Assembly: GCA_030636885.1 (NCBI GenBank)
Contig: DAOVVY010000001.1
Coordinates: 1-31,144, forward strand
Length of the DNA: 31,144 bases
Source of the DNA: Candidatus Nanohaloarchaea archaeon
GTDB taxonomy: Archaea > EX4484-52 > GLR71
Direction: 5' to 3'
Shown: in pieces, positions 22,213 through 29,380 of the stretch
Numbering within the stretch: the stretch's first letter is position 1
Layout of the letters: each line of letters begins with the position of its first letter
The notes under the pieces: generated by a model
Told to the model about the DNA's origin: nothing
The model's input: the letters and a program-made list of their open reading frames with translations, nothing else
Database searches by the model: none
Made by a program: the position numbers and the translations under genes

Positions 22213-22467
22213 TTATCCTTTCGGGTGTGAACGCATATATCTCGTTGCATAAGCTTTTGCTTGTTTTTTATTATACCCATAAGAATTCCCAACACTGATT
22301 ATATCCCTACCAGTATTAATATCAATCATCCAAATTGAGTTTTTAACTCTATTAATTAATTTATTTCTGTGTGTTTTAATAATAGATAAGATTATACCTG
22401 AATTATGTCTATATTCTATGAAATCTGGCTTTTCGGATATTTTAGACCAATTCTTTATCTTACCCAT
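22213..22467 (-). CDS. Basic hypothetical protein (84 aa)
   Basis: MGKIKNWSKISEKPDFIEYR then IWMIDINTGRDIISVGNSYG and a helix (YNKKQAKAYATRYMRSHPKG). Strand-strand-helix plan with a YNKKQAKAYA helix like the K/A-rich helices in the proteins at 10727, 14312 and 22486. Ribosome-binding site AATAGGTAGAATAAT. Possible nucleic-acid-binding fold. Confidence 0.6.
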   Translation of the reverse strand: MGKIKNWSKISEKPDFIEYRHNSGIILSIIKTHRNKLINRVKNSIWMIDINTGRDIISVGNSYGYNKKQAKAYATRYMRSHPKG

Positions 22468-22485
22468 ATTATTCTACCTATTTAA

Positions 22486-22674
22486 TCATCTAATATATAC
22501 ATTATATCCAACTTTACCCTTTCTATAATATGCTTTATACCCATTATCCCTAAGTGCTTTAGCTTTATATTGTGCATCTGATTTACTTAGATCAGACACA
22601 TATAATCTTTTACTTACTGTTTTTTTCTTATAGCTTTTCATTATTCTTTTTTCTTTAGGTGTTAATACCTTCAT
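22486..22674 (-). CDS. Small basic protein (62 aa)
   Basis: MKVLTPKEKRIMKSYKKKTV then SKRLYVSDLSKSDAQYKAKA and LRDNGYKAYYRKGKVGYNVY. The second half (strand, Ser/Ala/Lys helix, LRD-G, strand with RK) parallels the protein at 10727 (LYDAFPTKAGANSAAKGLRD). These look like paralogues spread along the operon. Confidence 0.6.
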   Translation of the reverse strand: MKVLTPKEKRIMKSYKKKTVSKRLYVSDLSKSDAQYKAKALRDNGYKAYYRKGKVGYNVYIR

Positions 22675-22710
22675 ATTTCATCATCCCTATTTAGTTTTAG
22701 GTTCACTTTA

Positions 22711-22992
22711 TTACATTATTTTATTAATCGGTTTTACTTTGTTAATTATTTCTAAAAGATAATTTGCTTCTTTTGTTTTAAGCCATTGTTCTATTGCTAT
22801 TTTTGACATGATTTTTGGTAATTTATGAGTCTTTAATACTTTTTTTGAACCTAATAAATGTGGTTCAAACATATATCCTGTTGAATCTTTATGTTTTCCA
22901 AAGCATATTGTTCTTGATAAATAATCTAACTTATCTGAATACAATGGTGCTGTAAATTCACATACAGATATATATCTATAATCCACATTCAT
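22711..22992 (-). CDS. Hypothetical protein (93 aa)
   Basis: MNVDYRYISVCEFTAPLYSD then DYLSRTICFGKHKDSTGYMF and a helical end (AIEQWLKTKEANYLLEIINK). The true start is uncertain: GGGTGA at 22994-22999 overlaps the stop of the upstream gene, so this ATG is very close to it; a GTG six bases on fits the usual spacing better. Cytoplasmic; no family recognised. Confidence 0.55.
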   Translation of the reverse strand: MNVDYRYISVCEFTAPLYSDKLDYLSRTICFGKHKDSTGYMFEPHLLGSKKVLKTHKLPKIMSKIAIEQWLKTKEANYLLEIINKVKPINKIM

Positions 22993-22993
22993 T

Positions 22994-24478
22994 TCACCCA
23001 TTTAATTTTCTATTAATAATTACCATAGTAACTATAAATATCAATCCAATTATCAATCCTGTAGTAAGTAACAGGTTATTCTCAACCCAGTCACGAATTA
23101 CAAAGTTATGCGGTGCAGGTAGTTCGTTGTTTGCACAAGCAGTATTATCTACTAATCTTGTCTGTTCAAACATCTCACTCAAAGGATCTATACAGTATTC
23201 CTTACCCATTGCACCATCACAACCGATCAGTTCCCAATTGTTGCAATCATCAGTCAATACAGGTTCGTCTTCAACACAGTCAGCAGAAGCAATTAGTCTC
23301 GTATCGCTATATAGTTTACTGCTTGTATCGAAACATTGTTCTTTTGCCATATCACCATCACAACCAATGAAATGCCAATCATTGCAATCATTAGTCAATA
23401 CAATACCACAATCAGATGAAGTTACTGTCCTTGTCTCGCCTAACCTGTTACTTTTATCATCATAACATTGTTCCTCTGCCAATTCATAACTAAGACATTT
23501 AATGAACTGCCAATCATCGCAAGTATCAGTCAATACAATCTCACAAGTAGAAGAAGTTATCTGTCGTGTTGTGAAATATTTTACACTATCAGAATCAAAA
23601 CAGCGTTCCTGTGCCAAACCATCAACACACTTATCAAATACCCAACGATCACATTCGTCAGTCAATGGTGGATTCAATATATAGTCGCAATCAGCATGAT
23701 TTGAGTATGATTTTATATCTTGGTCGTTATACATCACATCTGAACAATCGTCAGCTAAATCAACAGTAAAAGTCCTTGCATCACAATTAGCAAGTAAAGG
23801 ATAACAAGTTATTTCTTTGGTTGTCGGTACTGCTATCACACAAGCACCATATTCGCACCCATCAGGACAAGTATAAGCTTTTGAAACAAGATTATCGTCT
23901 GCATCACAATATCGTTCATAAAGATTATCGCTTGAACTACAACTGTCATAATATGATTGTTCAGGTATTTCGTTTGTTGAAATGGTTACACTACCTCTAT
24001 TGAAATAATCCAAATCATCTGTATCAGTACAAGTCTTATATACAATAGAAGGAGTACACATATATTTATCATAATGATATTCTGTATTTGCTTCAAGTTC
24101 AATGCTTACAGTTTTTCCAAAATGTATGATCATCTCTTCAACAAGTTCTGTTTCATAGGGTTCTGTACTTATGACTTTATACATTTTAACTATCATACCA
24201 TCATACACAGAATTTCGCCAACCAGTAGCATAAGGATAAGCTTTAGGTAATAATGTACCAGAATAATATGGTATCTCACTACAAGCAGAACCATCAATTA
24301 TAGTCATGCTGTATGAAGAAAATTCTAACATCAATTTATCCCATAGACTGAGACCGTCTTGAATGTAAACCCAATCAGCAGTATTTTGAGTGGTCTCTTC
24401 ATCAATATATTCTATTGCAGAGACAGAACTGAATAGTAAGAAGAATGTAAATATACAAGATAAGATTCTTATGTTCAT
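22994..24478 (-). CDS. Surface protein B with Cys repeats (494 aa)
   Basis: Signal peptide MNIRILSCIFTFFLLFSSVS with probable cleavage after Ala21. Residues 36-53 share DWVYIQDGLSLWDKLMLEF with protein A. Then SCSSSDNLYERYC...CPDGCEYGAC (about 179-213), KEITCYPLLANCDARTFTV (221-239), and four Cys repeats beginning at residues 276, 320, 365 and 412, each C-x2-W...C...EQC.D...S.....TR......C. A membrane segment at about 467-487 and a basic tail follow. The CxxxxLxExYC...CxxGCxxGAC motif is typical of secreted DPANN-type proteins. Duplicate of the protein at 20612 with one more repeat. Confidence 0.75.
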   Translation of the reverse strand: MNIRILSCIFTFFLLFSSVSAIEYIDEETTQNTADWVYIQDGLSLWDKLMLEFSSYSMTIIDGSACSEIPYYSGTLLPKAYPYATGWRNSVYDGMIVKMYKVISTEPYETELVEEMIIHFGKTVSIELEANTEYHYDKYMCTPSIVYKTCTDTDDLDYFNRGSVTISTNEIPEQSYYDSCSSSDNLYERYCDADDNLVSKAYTCPDGCEYGACVIAVPTTKEITCYPLLANCDARTFTVDLADDCSDVMYNDQDIKSYSNHADCDYILNPPLTDECDRWVFDKCVDGLAQERCFDSDSVKYFTTRQITSSTCEIVLTDTCDDWQFIKCLSYELAEEQCYDDKSNRLGETRTVTSSDCGIVLTNDCNDWHFIGCDGDMAKEQCFDTSSKLYSDTRLIASADCVEDEPVLTDDCNNWELIGCDGAMGKEYCIDPLSEMFEQTRLVDNTACANNELPAPHNFVIRDWVENNLLLTTGLIIGLIFIVTMVIINRKLNG

Positions 24479-24486
24479 ATTTTAAA

Positions 24487-24636
24487 TCATCTCTTTTTTA
24501 GTACTGAACCGCTACATATAGAGTAGGGATTGCTGACGACACACACTTTACCCTTTTTATAAGTCTTCTTAGTCTTACCAGACTTTATCTGTCGCTTAAC
24601 AGATTTTACGCAATCATCGAATTTCTGTGGAATCAT
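24487..24636 (-). CDS. Small conserved mobile-element protein (49 aa)
   Basis: MIPQKFDDCVKSVKRQIKSG then KTKKTYKKGKVCVVSNPYSI and CSGSVLKKR. The pattern FDxCVxxVK...NPYxxCxxSL is one I recognise from tiny proteins of archaeal and bacterial mobile elements and phages (function unknown). Ribosome-binding site AATAGGTGATTG. Confidence 0.65.
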   Translation of the reverse strand: MIPQKFDDCVKSVKRQIKSGKTKKTYKKGKVCVVSNPYSICSGSVLKKR

Positions 24637-24655
24637 CAATCACCTATTTAATTAT

Positions 24656-24886
24656 TCAATATCTATCAATTAATATATTAGTATGACCTATCACTTTCTG
24701 TTGGGTTTTTTTCGCTATATTTCTCCTGCGGATTTCATGCTTAATCACACTACCATACCTTGTGAATTGTTTTTTTGTCATAGTTCTCCCTTTGAGGATA
24801 TCTCCACTCATTGAATCAAAACCTAAAGAATCTAAGACTGTACTAAATGCTCGTCTAAATTCCATCCTCTTCTGTGTAGTTGCTAT
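24656..24886 (-). CDS. Basic protein with possible ATA start (76 aa)
   Basis: From an internal ATG at 24865 the protein is MEFRRAFSTVLDSLGFDSMS and a basic end (KHEIRRRNIAKKTQQKVIG). The usual Shine-Dalgarno (AATAGGTGA) instead stands five bases before ATA at 24886, and the frame from there reads MATTQKRMEFRRAF, a natural-looking N-terminus. Either ATA is used as a start codon, an ATG has mutated, or translation begins at 24865 without a good ribosome-binding site. Helical, probably DNA-associated. No family recognised. Confidence 0.55.
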   Translation of the reverse strand: MATTQKRMEFRRAFSTVLDSLGFDSMSGDILKGRTMTKKQFTRYGSVIKHEIRRRNIAKKTQQKVIGHTNILIDRY

Positions 24887-24894
24887 AATATCAC

Positions 24895-25095
24895 CTATTT
24901 AAATTTAATAATCTTTGTAGCTATACCATAAGCAAATAATACTACTATCAGGATTCCTCCGCCAAACAGTTCTGGTGCTAAATTCATCCAGAACTCTGAA
25001 TTGACCGAAATTCCGTGATTAAGCATGATAACGCCAGAAATAACCAATAGAGTAGATATGATTAGGATGTTTCGGGTTATGTTCTTGAATTTCAA
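24895..25095 (-). CDS. Two-pass membrane protein with TTG start (66 aa)
   Basis: Starts at TTG behind AAGAGGTAAATAATT: MKFKNITRNILIISTLLVIS. Segments about residues 10-27 and 42-60 (APELFGGGILIVVLFAYGIA), end KIIKFK. The second segment matches the protein at 14099 (GGILIV, then F-x-Y and KI-x-KF), so this is a duplicated module. Second gene of the long operon. Confidence 0.6.
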   Translation of the reverse strand: MKFKNITRNILIISTLLVISGVIMLNHGISVNSEFWMNLAPELFGGGILIVVLFAYGIATKIIKFK

Positions 25096-25101
25096 AATTA
25101 T

Positions 25102-25182
25102 TTACCTCTTATACTTTTTACCGAAGTCTGATCGTTTCTTTCTGAACCTGCCGTTTTTGTTTCTTGTTCGATTTACAACCAT
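25102..25182 (-). CDS. Tiny basic protein (26 aa)
   Basis: MVVNRTRNKNGRFRKKRSDF then GKKYKR. RTRNKNGRFRK resembles the short basic start of several phage-like proteins. Ribosome-binding site GGTGTTGAG. First gene of the 15-kb operon, about 48 bases from the TATA box. Confidence 0.5.
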   Translation of the reverse strand: MVVNRTRNKNGRFRKKRSDFGKKYKR

Positions 25183-25228
25183 AAATAACTCAACACCGAT
25201 TAATGTAATAACTATTAGAACTTAACCA

Positions 25229-25239
25229 CTATATAAAGG
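25229..25239 (-). promoter_or_regulatory. Promoter of the 15-kb surface operon
   Basis: Minus strand CCTTTATATAG, with the core TTTATATA at 25230-25237. It predicts a transcript start near 25205, giving a leader of about 23 bases before the ATG at 25182. No other equally good minus-strand TATA box was noticed upstream of the genes from 25095 down to 10395. Confidence 0.65.
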
Positions 25240-25276
25240 TTTCTATCATTTGGTATATAGAAATAGCGAACAACCG

Positions 25277-25513
25277 TCAGTTAGGATACTTCTTTTTCAT
25301 TCTATCCCTTACAAGATTAAGAACATCCAATCTCTGTTTAGGCATCTTAGGTTTATCTTGTTGTTTGTGAATCTGATCTAATAACTTATCTTCTCCTTTC
25401 AATAAATGAGATGGTCGACCAAACTTGATAGTCTTTGGTTGGATTCCCTTATCTTCAAAATTACTAATCTCCATATCATTATCGAAATCGTTGAAGTTGT
25501 CTTTGTCTTGCAT
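25277..25513 (-). CDS. Acidic-to-basic hypothetical protein (78 aa)
   Basis: MQDKDNFNDFDNDMEISNFE then IQPKTIKFGRPSHLLKGEDK and VRDRMKKKYPN. Acidic front half, basic back half; FGRPSHLLKGED hints at a small DNA-binding wHTH-like turn, but this is not certain. Ribosome-binding site CGGTAGATT. Lies between the radical SAM gene and the operon promoter. A 180-base stretch upstream (25514-25690) holds no convincing gene. Confidence 0.5.
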   Translation of the reverse strand: MQDKDNFNDFDNDMEISNFEDKGIQPKTIKFGRPSHLLKGEDKLLDQIHKQQDKPKMPKQRLDVLNLVRDRMKKKYPN

Positions 25514-25647
25514 GGAATCTACCGATTAATTGATATTGAGGGAAGTGTCTGGAGAAAAGAGGTGTTTAGAAAACTATTGTTCTCCCTCCAAACTAAGTTA
25601 GAAAAATGCGGTGTTAAAATGTTCATAGTTAATTATTATGTTCGAAA

Positions 25648-25657
25648 GTATATATAG
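25648..25657 (+). promoter_or_regulatory. TATA box, plus strand
   Basis: GTATATATAG, about 40 bases before the ATG at 25689/25692. It would drive a short plus-strand transcript that overlaps the end of the radical SAM gene. Confidence 0.4.
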
Positions 25658-25691
25658 TTTAGAAAAAATTAATCAGAAGAAGAAATTGATG

Positions 25692-25856
25692 ATGTCTTGG
25701 AAACCGACGACATATGAGGGATATATCAAACCAAGACACCAAACTGAAATTTTGGCATTTCTAATGGAATGTTTACTTAACTTTTATACAAGATGTTGGA
25801 ATCTTTGTATCACACTTATTATTATTTGTTCTGCAAGTATATATAATTATCTATGA
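25692..25856 (+). CDS. Possible small membrane-associated protein (54 aa)
   Basis: MSWKPTTYEGYIKPRHQTEI then LAFLMECLLNFYTRCWN and a hydrophobic end (LCITLIIICSASIYNYL). Start ambiguous between two adjacent ATGs (25689, 25692). A TATA box is placed correctly. It overlaps the 3' end of the radical SAM gene by ten bases in the opposite direction. Plausible but unproved. Confidence 0.4.
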   Translation: MSWKPTTYEGYIKPRHQTEILAFLMECLLNFYTRCWNLCITLIIICSASIYNYL

Positions 25857-26839
25857 TTTTTCGATATTTTTTCTCTGCCTGAAATCTTATCAACAAAATC
25901 TCTTAATATTCTTCTAATACTATAATCTCCATTGCGATCATATTCATTGCAATACCGACATTCTTTCGGCAGGTTCTTATTACGCCTGAAATTATTCCTT
26001 AATCGGAATATCTTGTCAGAGTTCCATATATCTATTATTTTGCTTTCATAAACATTACCCAATAAGTTTTTTCCATCATAATCTGCATAACAGAAAGGTA
26101 CATCACCATTCGAGTAAATACACATACGATTCCACAAGATGCCGCAGAAAGGTACTGAATCATGGTCATAGTCTTGGATTTTGTTATCATCATAGTTAGT
26201 ATTTGGATTGCTGAAACTCGATAAGCGTACAATATCAACTTCATCAGCAAGATCTTTCCATTGTTCCTTAAAAGCGTCAAGTTCGGATTTATTGTGTTTC
26301 ATCTCGATTATCTGGACAACAGTATATGGTCTGTTACCTTTACCCTTTGCTTTTAGAAACTTCTTAGTATTCTTTATCACTGTATCAAAGTCACCACCAC
26401 AACGAATCTTATCATAGGTTTCTTTGGTTGTCGCATCAATTGAAATCGTGAAATGTTTTATAGGTGTAGCCATCAATCGTTTTGTGTTTTTATCATTCAA
26501 TAGCATACCATTCGTGTTTAATCTCACTATAGGTACTTTGTCAACAGAATAATCTACCATCTTAAAAATATCCTTATTTAGAAAAGGTTCGCCCCACATC
26601 TGTATATCTATGCCTGAAACAAAAGGGTAATGTCTTATCTCATCAATAATCTTTTTGAATAACTTGAAAGTCATGTGTTCCTTTTGCCGTGACATGAAAC
26701 GATAATTGCACATAGAACATTTTAAGTTGCAATAGTTTGTCGTTTCAATACAGACTACTTTTGGAATACATTCAGTCTTAATACCAAAATTATTATTTAA
26801 AGTCAGATTAAGTATGTTTTTTGATTTTTTTAGGTTCAT
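25847..26839 (-). CDS. Radical SAM/SPASM enzyme (330 aa)
   Basis: Residues 31-44, IETTNYCNLKCSMC, hold the CxxxCxxC motif (Cys37, Cys41, Cys44) that binds the 4Fe-4S cluster and S-adenosylmethionine. A (beta/alpha)6 core follows (IDIQMWGEPFLNKD, the GE motif; VRLNTNGMLL; TISIDATTKE). Residues 232-297 carry a SPASM-type auxiliary-cluster domain (Cys232, Cys240, Cys250, Cys294, Cys297; SNGDVPFCYADYDG, LGNV, IW). Radical SAM/SPASM enzymes modify peptides, sugars or cofactors; the substrate here is unknown. The ATG overlaps the IscB stop (TGATG) and its GAGGTGG ribosome-binding site lies inside iscB. Substrate could be one of the surface proteins encoded upstream. Confidence 0.9.
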   Translation of the reverse strand: MNLKKSKNILNLTLNNNFGIKTECIPKVVCIETTNYCNLKCSMCNYRFMSRQKEHMTFKLFKKIIDEIRHYPFVSGIDIQMWGEPFLNKDIFKMVDYSVDKVPIVRLNTNGMLLNDKNTKRLMATPIKHFTISIDATTKETYDKIRCGGDFDTVIKNTKKFLKAKGKGNRPYTVVQIIEMKHNKSELDAFKEQWKDLADEVDIVRLSSFSNPNTNYDDNKIQDYDHDSVPFCGILWNRMCIYSNGDVPFCYADYDGKNLLGNVYESKIIDIWNSDKIFRLRNNFRRNKNLPKECRYCNEYDRNGDYSIRRILRDFVDKISGREKISKNHR

Positions 26840-28248
26840 CAAACCACCTCAAGGATACCCTTCTTTTCAAAGGAGGGAGGAATTGAGGAAATAACCTCAA
26901 AACTTAAACCTTGACCATAATTAATTAATTCAACTTTCTTCAAGCATATACTCTTATCCTTACTAATCCTATCAGATACCAAAACTCTCGTACCTTTGCA
27001 ATGTACACCCTTAACCATATATCGTTTGTTACCAGCTGAAATTATATCGTTAGGTTGGTATTTGTATCTCTGTCGCCTTATCGCTGGGGCAAAACCTTTA
27101 CGGTTCTTCTGAAGACAACGATTATGCCTTCGTACTTGTTTTATTCTTAAAGGTCGGCATCTATCTTGTCCATTGCCATCAGAAATGACAAAAGCATCAT
27201 TCACATGAGATTTATCTATACCCAATTCTATCCTCTTGCGTTTAGTGATATAGCCGTAAGTATGATCACATTCCAACATATCAACAATATATTTTCTAAT
27301 ATTATTCATAATTACTGTCTGTTTGAAAGATTTCGGTTTGGTAAACTTATGCTTGATCTTCCCCTTATGGAATTTATCATGGCAGGATTTATGGACGGTC
27401 ACCAGATTGTCTGGTCGGTCACTACCACCATCTTTTCGCTGGATTATATGATGAATATTGAAAATACCATCAGTCTTATTACAAATCTGACAAGTATATT
27501 TATCATGGTACAGTACAAAAGCCCGTAGATTATCATAGCCCTGCATCTGTCCTTGTTGATAATCAACACCACTAATATCCACATCCTGCAACTTCTGAGT
27601 GTCGAACTTGGCAACCTCAACTATCACTTTAGTTATCGGTAATAATGCTTTAATCTTATCCACTAACCTTATATGTGTTTCAACCTTGTGCCTTATGCTC
27701 GGGGCTAACCAACCAGCATTCCTTTTTCGGTTGTCAAATCTTGGTTTCCTGTACCACAACTTACTCCGTCTGTTATTACGGTACATTGCTCTATCCTGTA
27801 ATTTCTTGCTCACATCCTGCCTTAATTTCAGTTCACCAGATATAAGTTCTTTCTTCTTTGTCACGGCAGAAAAACCGACATACTTATGTCCTGAATCTAT
27901 GCCTAATTTTATTGGTTGTGTCTTATTCTCACATTCAAATTTTAATTTTACTGTAAATGGTTTTCTGCTTACTACTTCTGCTCTTTTGTCGTTCAATAGA
28001 TGCCGTGCTTTGGCAGGGGTACAAGGCATCAAAGGTTTATTATCTATACTCAGTACAAACACTTTAGCGATAAGCCCACCTGTTTGTCGGTGTTGGTTTC
28101 CATCGAGAATGTTAACTGAGGTTTTTAAGCCATGCTCACCGAGAGTTTCCTCTCTGTTTAAAGGCATAGCCACAGGGCTACAGTCTTGGAATACAACTGT
28201 AGGTATGTATGTATCTCTCTCAGATAACTGCTGTTGTTCTTTTTCCAT
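26839..28248 (-). CDS. iscB: IscB RNA-guided nuclease (up to 469 aa)
   Basis: Domains: PLMP motif at residues 71-80 (KPLMPCTPAK), RuvC-I LGIDSGHKYVGFSAV (Asp118), Arg-rich bridge helix (RAMYRNNRRSKLWYRKPR), RuvC-II KVIVEVAKFD (Glu211), HNH domain 253-294 (CQICN...IHHIIQRKDGGSD...NLVTVHKSCHDKFH), RuvC-III DKSHVNDAFVIS (His348, Asp351). All catalytic residues are present, so it looks active. The first 62 codons match no protein part of IscB and overlap the expected omega-RNA; GTG at 28062 (VFVLSIDN, after GGTGGGC) gives the usual IscB start and a 407-residue protein. Nickase/nuclease activity guided by an omega-RNA is established for IscB. Confidence 0.9.
   Translation of the reverse strand: MEKEQQQLSERDTYIPTVVFQDCSPVAMPLNREETLGEHGLKTSVNILDGNQHRQTGGLIAKVFVLSIDNKPLMPCTPAKARHLLNDKRAEVVSRKPFTVKLKFECENKTQPIKLGIDSGHKYVGFSAVTKKKELISGELKLRQDVSKKLQDRAMYRNNRRSKLWYRKPRFDNRKRNAGWLAPSIRHKVETHIRLVDKIKALLPITKVIVEVAKFDTQKLQDVDISGVDYQQGQMQGYDNLRAFVLYHDKYTCQICNKTDGIFNIHHIIQRKDGGSDRPDNLVTVHKSCHDKFHKGKIKHKFTKPKSFKQTVIMNNIRKYIVDMLECDHTYGYITKRKRIELGIDKSHVNDAFVISDGNGQDRCRPLRIKQVRRHNRCLQKNRKGFAPAIRRQRYKYQPNDIISAGNKRYMVKGVHCKGTRVLVSDRISKDKSICLKKVELINYGQGLSFEVISSIPPSFEKKGILEVV
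26858..26877 (-). repeat. Right-end hairpin of the IscB cassette
   Basis: CCCTTCTT / AAGGAGGG on the plus strand, 8 bp with one G-T pair and a TTCA loop. It lies in the last codons of iscB. Hairpin ends are usual for IS200/IS605-type elements, so the mobile unit probably ends near here and the radical SAM gene lies outside it. Confidence 0.5.
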
Positions 28249-28320
28249 ATTTTACCAACTCTCTAATCAACCAATTACTCTCAAGAGTCACCTCTCAAGC
28301 CACCATTTTTAAATGGTGGT
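28062..28320 (-). ncRNA. Probable IscB omega-RNA region
   Basis: IscB guide RNAs are known to be encoded directly upstream of the iscB frame and to be roughly 200-300 bases long. The interval from the hairpin at 28300-28319 to the alternative GTG start at 28062 is about 260 bases and covers the odd 62-codon N-terminal extension. In-frame translation of that part (NILDGNQHRQTGGLIAK) is similar to what I recall from other annotated IscB proteins, as expected for a conserved RNA read as protein. The guide would lie at the 5' end, just outside the hairpin. Confidence 0.55.
28300..28319 (-). repeat. Left-end hairpin of the IscB cassette
   Basis: CCACCATTT and AAATGGTGG form a perfect 9-bp stem around two bases, 11 bases downstream of the stop of the gene ending at 28330. 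Together with 26858-26877 it brackets the IscB cassette. Confidence 0.6.
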
Positions 28321-28329
28321 GATTGACAT

Positions 28330-29379
28330 CTATTTATATGTGTTTTTTTGTTTCTTCTTTCGTCTTTTTCCTAAGATATACCACACAAACCCTACTAAAA
28401 CAACGAAAATAATCAAATAATAATATTTTTCAATAAATTCTCCCATAGTCAGCATTGTTCGAGTCTTGTATTCTATAGGTAGGATCAATGTTTCATTTTT
28501 GTTGCTTGTTATCACTATATCAGCGTAATAAGTCGTCAAAGGTGCATCTTTCGGCATATTTACAACATATTCAATATATTCCTTTGAAATCTCATCAATT
28601 GATACATCTATCATAGTAGATTGATTTAAATCACCTAAAATGTCAGTAAATGTGATATAAGGACACAATTGACGGTTTTCTTTGTATTTACTGCAATCCA
28701 ATGAAATCGTATATACAGTCGATGTATTATCAAGATTTGTAATTGAAAAGGTATCTGATATTTCTATACTAACTGCAATAGAATCGGAAATCTCTGGAGG
28801 AGATATTTTAGTCAGGTCTACATCAATTATATCATCTACAACAGGAGGAGTTACCACACTTATTGGTACGCCGCCACCACTACCACTTGTCCGTTCATAC
28901 CAACTTGCAGTATAGGTTATTGTTACTGTTTCTGTATAAGTCTGATTGGAATTGCCAGAAGTATCGTTCATCCAAACATAATAAGTATATACATTATCAG
29001 CATTATTTCCTATTGTTTTAGTACATTCAGAAGTTGTCGTGTTGATTGTCATTGTATAGTTAATATTATTGAACTCTAAAATACAGGTATCAGGATATTG
29101 TTCTGTATAGGAAACATTGAAATCAATCCTGTCAGTTGAACTTATATTCTGATCGGTAGTGGGGGTATGGATTGTAAATGTTGGTACTGTCTGATCTATT
29201 ATGTATCCTGTAGGAATTGGTTCAATATGAGTAGACAACCCAGTATAATTTGTAGTGTAAATATCGGCAACCTGTTTCTGTGAAACCTGACCAGAATAAC
29301 TCGAAGTATCGAAATTTATTGCAGAAATAGGACTAATTAGAAGTAGAATAGTAGTAATTAAAAATAGATTCTTAATCAA
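28330..29379 (-). CDS. Type I surface protein with TTG start (349 aa)
   Basis: The preferred start is TTG at 29379 behind GGGTGGGTTGAT, giving MIKNLFLITTILLLISPISA, a clean signal peptide with likely cleavage after SPISA. An Ig-like domain (TVPTFTIHTPTTDQNISSTD ... YTMTINTTTSECTKTIG ... YYVWMNDTSGNSNQTYTET) is followed by a Gly/Pro linker, a second beta domain, a membrane segment (about residues 317-337, YYYLIIFVVLVGFVWYILG) and a strongly basic tail. Many N-x-S/T sites suggest glycosylation. Overlaps the stop of the LamG gene. A cell-surface or envelope protein; ligand unknown. Confidence 0.7.
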   Translation of the reverse strand: MIKNLFLITTILLLISPISAINFDTSSYSGQVSQKQVADIYTTNYTGLSTHIEPIPTGYIIDQTVPTFTIHTPTTDQNISSTDRIDFNVSYTEQYPDTCILEFNNINYTMTINTTTSECTKTIGNNADNVYTYYVWMNDTSGNSNQTYTETVTITYTASWYERTSGSGGGVPISVVTPPVVDDIIDVDLTKISPPEISDSIAVSIEISDTFSITNLDNTSTVYTISLDCSKYKENRQLCPYITFTDILGDLNQSTMIDVSIDEISKEYIEYVVNMPKDAPLTTYYADIVITSNKNETLILPIEYKTRTMLTMGEFIEKYYYLIIFVVLVGFVWYILGKRRKKKQKNTYK

Positions 29380-29380
29380 A

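Noticed and set aside
25520..25657. Plus-strand open stretch reading RLIDIEGSVWRKEVFRKLLF and onwards
   Set aside because: Protein-like in part, but without a plausible start; overlaps the minus-strand gene at 25513. May be a remnant, not annotated.
27599..28312. 237-codon plus-strand frame
   Set aside because: Lies antisense to iscB and its upstream RNA, has no ribosome-binding site, and its hydrophobic content mirrors the opposite strand's codons.
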